Origin: an uncultured Microbacteriaceae bacterium | GTDB lineage: Bacteria; Actinomycetota; Actinomycetes; Actinomycetales; Microbacteriaceae | Length of the DNA stretch: 64,000 nucleotides | Reading direction: 5' to 3' | Assembly (NCBI GenBank): GCA_903940225.1 | Contig: CAJAKC010000022.1 | Span: 62,001-126,000, forward strand | Shown: in pieces, positions 63,656 through 64,000 of the stretch | Position numbering within the stretch: position 1 is the stretch's first letter | How the letters are laid out: each line of letters begins with the position of its first letter | Made by a program: the position numbers and the translations under genes | Notes under the pieces: model-generated | Databases searched by the model: none | Seen by the model: the letters and a program-made list of their open reading frames with translations, nothing else | Told to the model about the DNA's origin: nothing

Positions 63656-64000
63656 CGGAGAAAATCGACGAGGCCCGATGCCAGACCGGTGTAGGTCGCT
63701 GGCGTCAGGGCGAGGAGTCGCTGTTTTCCCTCGTCGGACATGTCGAGTTCCTCGATGAAGGCGCGAAGCGCATCAACCGTCAACTTCTTGCCGCGCGTGA
63801 GTTCCTTCAGCAGTTCGTAGGGGTTGTCGATTGAGGTTGTTCCGGCCGCTCGTTCGGCGCGCAGCACCGTCTGAATCGCTTCACCCAACACCTCGAGATT
63901 GTTGCCGAGATCATCGAGGAGCGCCTGGCGATTGACCGAAATCTCGCCCAGCCCCGCGATGATGTTGTGAATTGCGAGCAGGGAGTGTCCCAGCGCAACA
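63652..64000 (-). CDS. purB: Adenylosuccinate lyase, C-terminal part
   Basis: The C-terminal 115 residues of PurB, cut by the window edge: VALGHSLLAIHNIIAGLGEISVN read upstream, then NPYELLKELTRGKKLT and QRLLALTPATY. PurB makes fumarate in AMP and AICAR synthesis. Start is beyond the window. Confidence 0.85.
   Translation of the reverse strand, partial: VALGHSLLAIHNIIAGLGEISVNRQALLDDLGNNLEVLGEAIQTVLRAERAAGTTSIDNPYELLKELTRGKKLTVDALRAFIEELDMSDEGKQRLLALTPATYTGLASGLVDFLR

Overview
The window is a chromosomal origin region from an actinobacterium, most likely a streamlined planktonic member of the Microbacteriaceae (the family is inferred from gene content and order, the genus is not resolved). 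It holds dnaA-dnaN-recF-dciA-gyrB-gyrA on one side of oriC and rpmH-rnpA-yidD-yidC-jag-rsmG-parA-parB on the other. It also has the actinobacterial fhaA-fhaB-pstP-rodA-pbpA-pknA-pknB / trpG / sortase / crgA / rhomboid / ppiA block next to tRNA-Leu, as around the mycobacterial origin. Further lineage markers are NucS/EndoMS, CrgA, DUF3566, DUF6049 and class E sortase. Coding density is very high: most neighbouring genes overlap by 1-20 nt, and seven of ten convergent pairs overlap by exactly 4 nt through shared stop codons.

Layout. 1-15.1 kb is mostly metabolism and envelope: a SenX3/RegX3-like two-component pair, lipoate ligase, lipase, MFS exporter, Lrp regulator, phosphofructokinase, HemD behind a membrane-stress trio, M13 peptidase, SDR, NucS, a HAD phosphatase, and the copper pump CopA with its chaperone CopZ. 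15.2-27.7 kb is the growth and division signalling block (FHA proteins, PP2C phosphatase, RodA, PbpA and two Ser/Thr kinases), then TrpG, a 52-aa membrane protein, sortase E, CrgA, rhomboid and cyclophilin. 27.7-33.4 kb is an unusual locus: a haem/FAD/NAD/2Fe-2S flavocytochrome, ApbE flavin transferase, an exported Ala/Ser-rich protein and an exported protein ending in 44 consecutive Asp/Glu residues, divergent from a two-component system. 33.4-38.8 kb holds an ECF sigma factor with a probable membrane partner, several single-gene functions, and an XRE regulator/membrane cassette with a perfect operator palindrome. 38.9-53.6 kb is the tRNA pair, gyrase, the replication-initiation genes, oriC, rpmH through parB, and three parS sites. 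53.6-64 kb has thioredoxin, MurJ, DUF6049, PcnA, the rpsF-ssb-rpsR-rplI operon, dnaB, two small membrane proteins and the end of purB.

Regulation visible in the sequence. A large share of first genes carry TANNNT exactly 6 nt before an ATG/GTG with no Shine-Dalgarno, which is the leaderless-mRNA arrangement. In two places divergent genes have -10 elements on opposite strands sharing the same TA base pairs. DnaA boxes occur in oriC, upstream of dnaA, in a six-site cluster upstream of dnaB, and inside a nested hairpin between crgA and the rhomboid gene. rpsF has a leader that fits the S6:S18 autoregulatory RNA.

No mobile elements, CRISPR arrays or prophage genes were seen. Functions are family-level inferences from reading translated sequences; no database search was possible.
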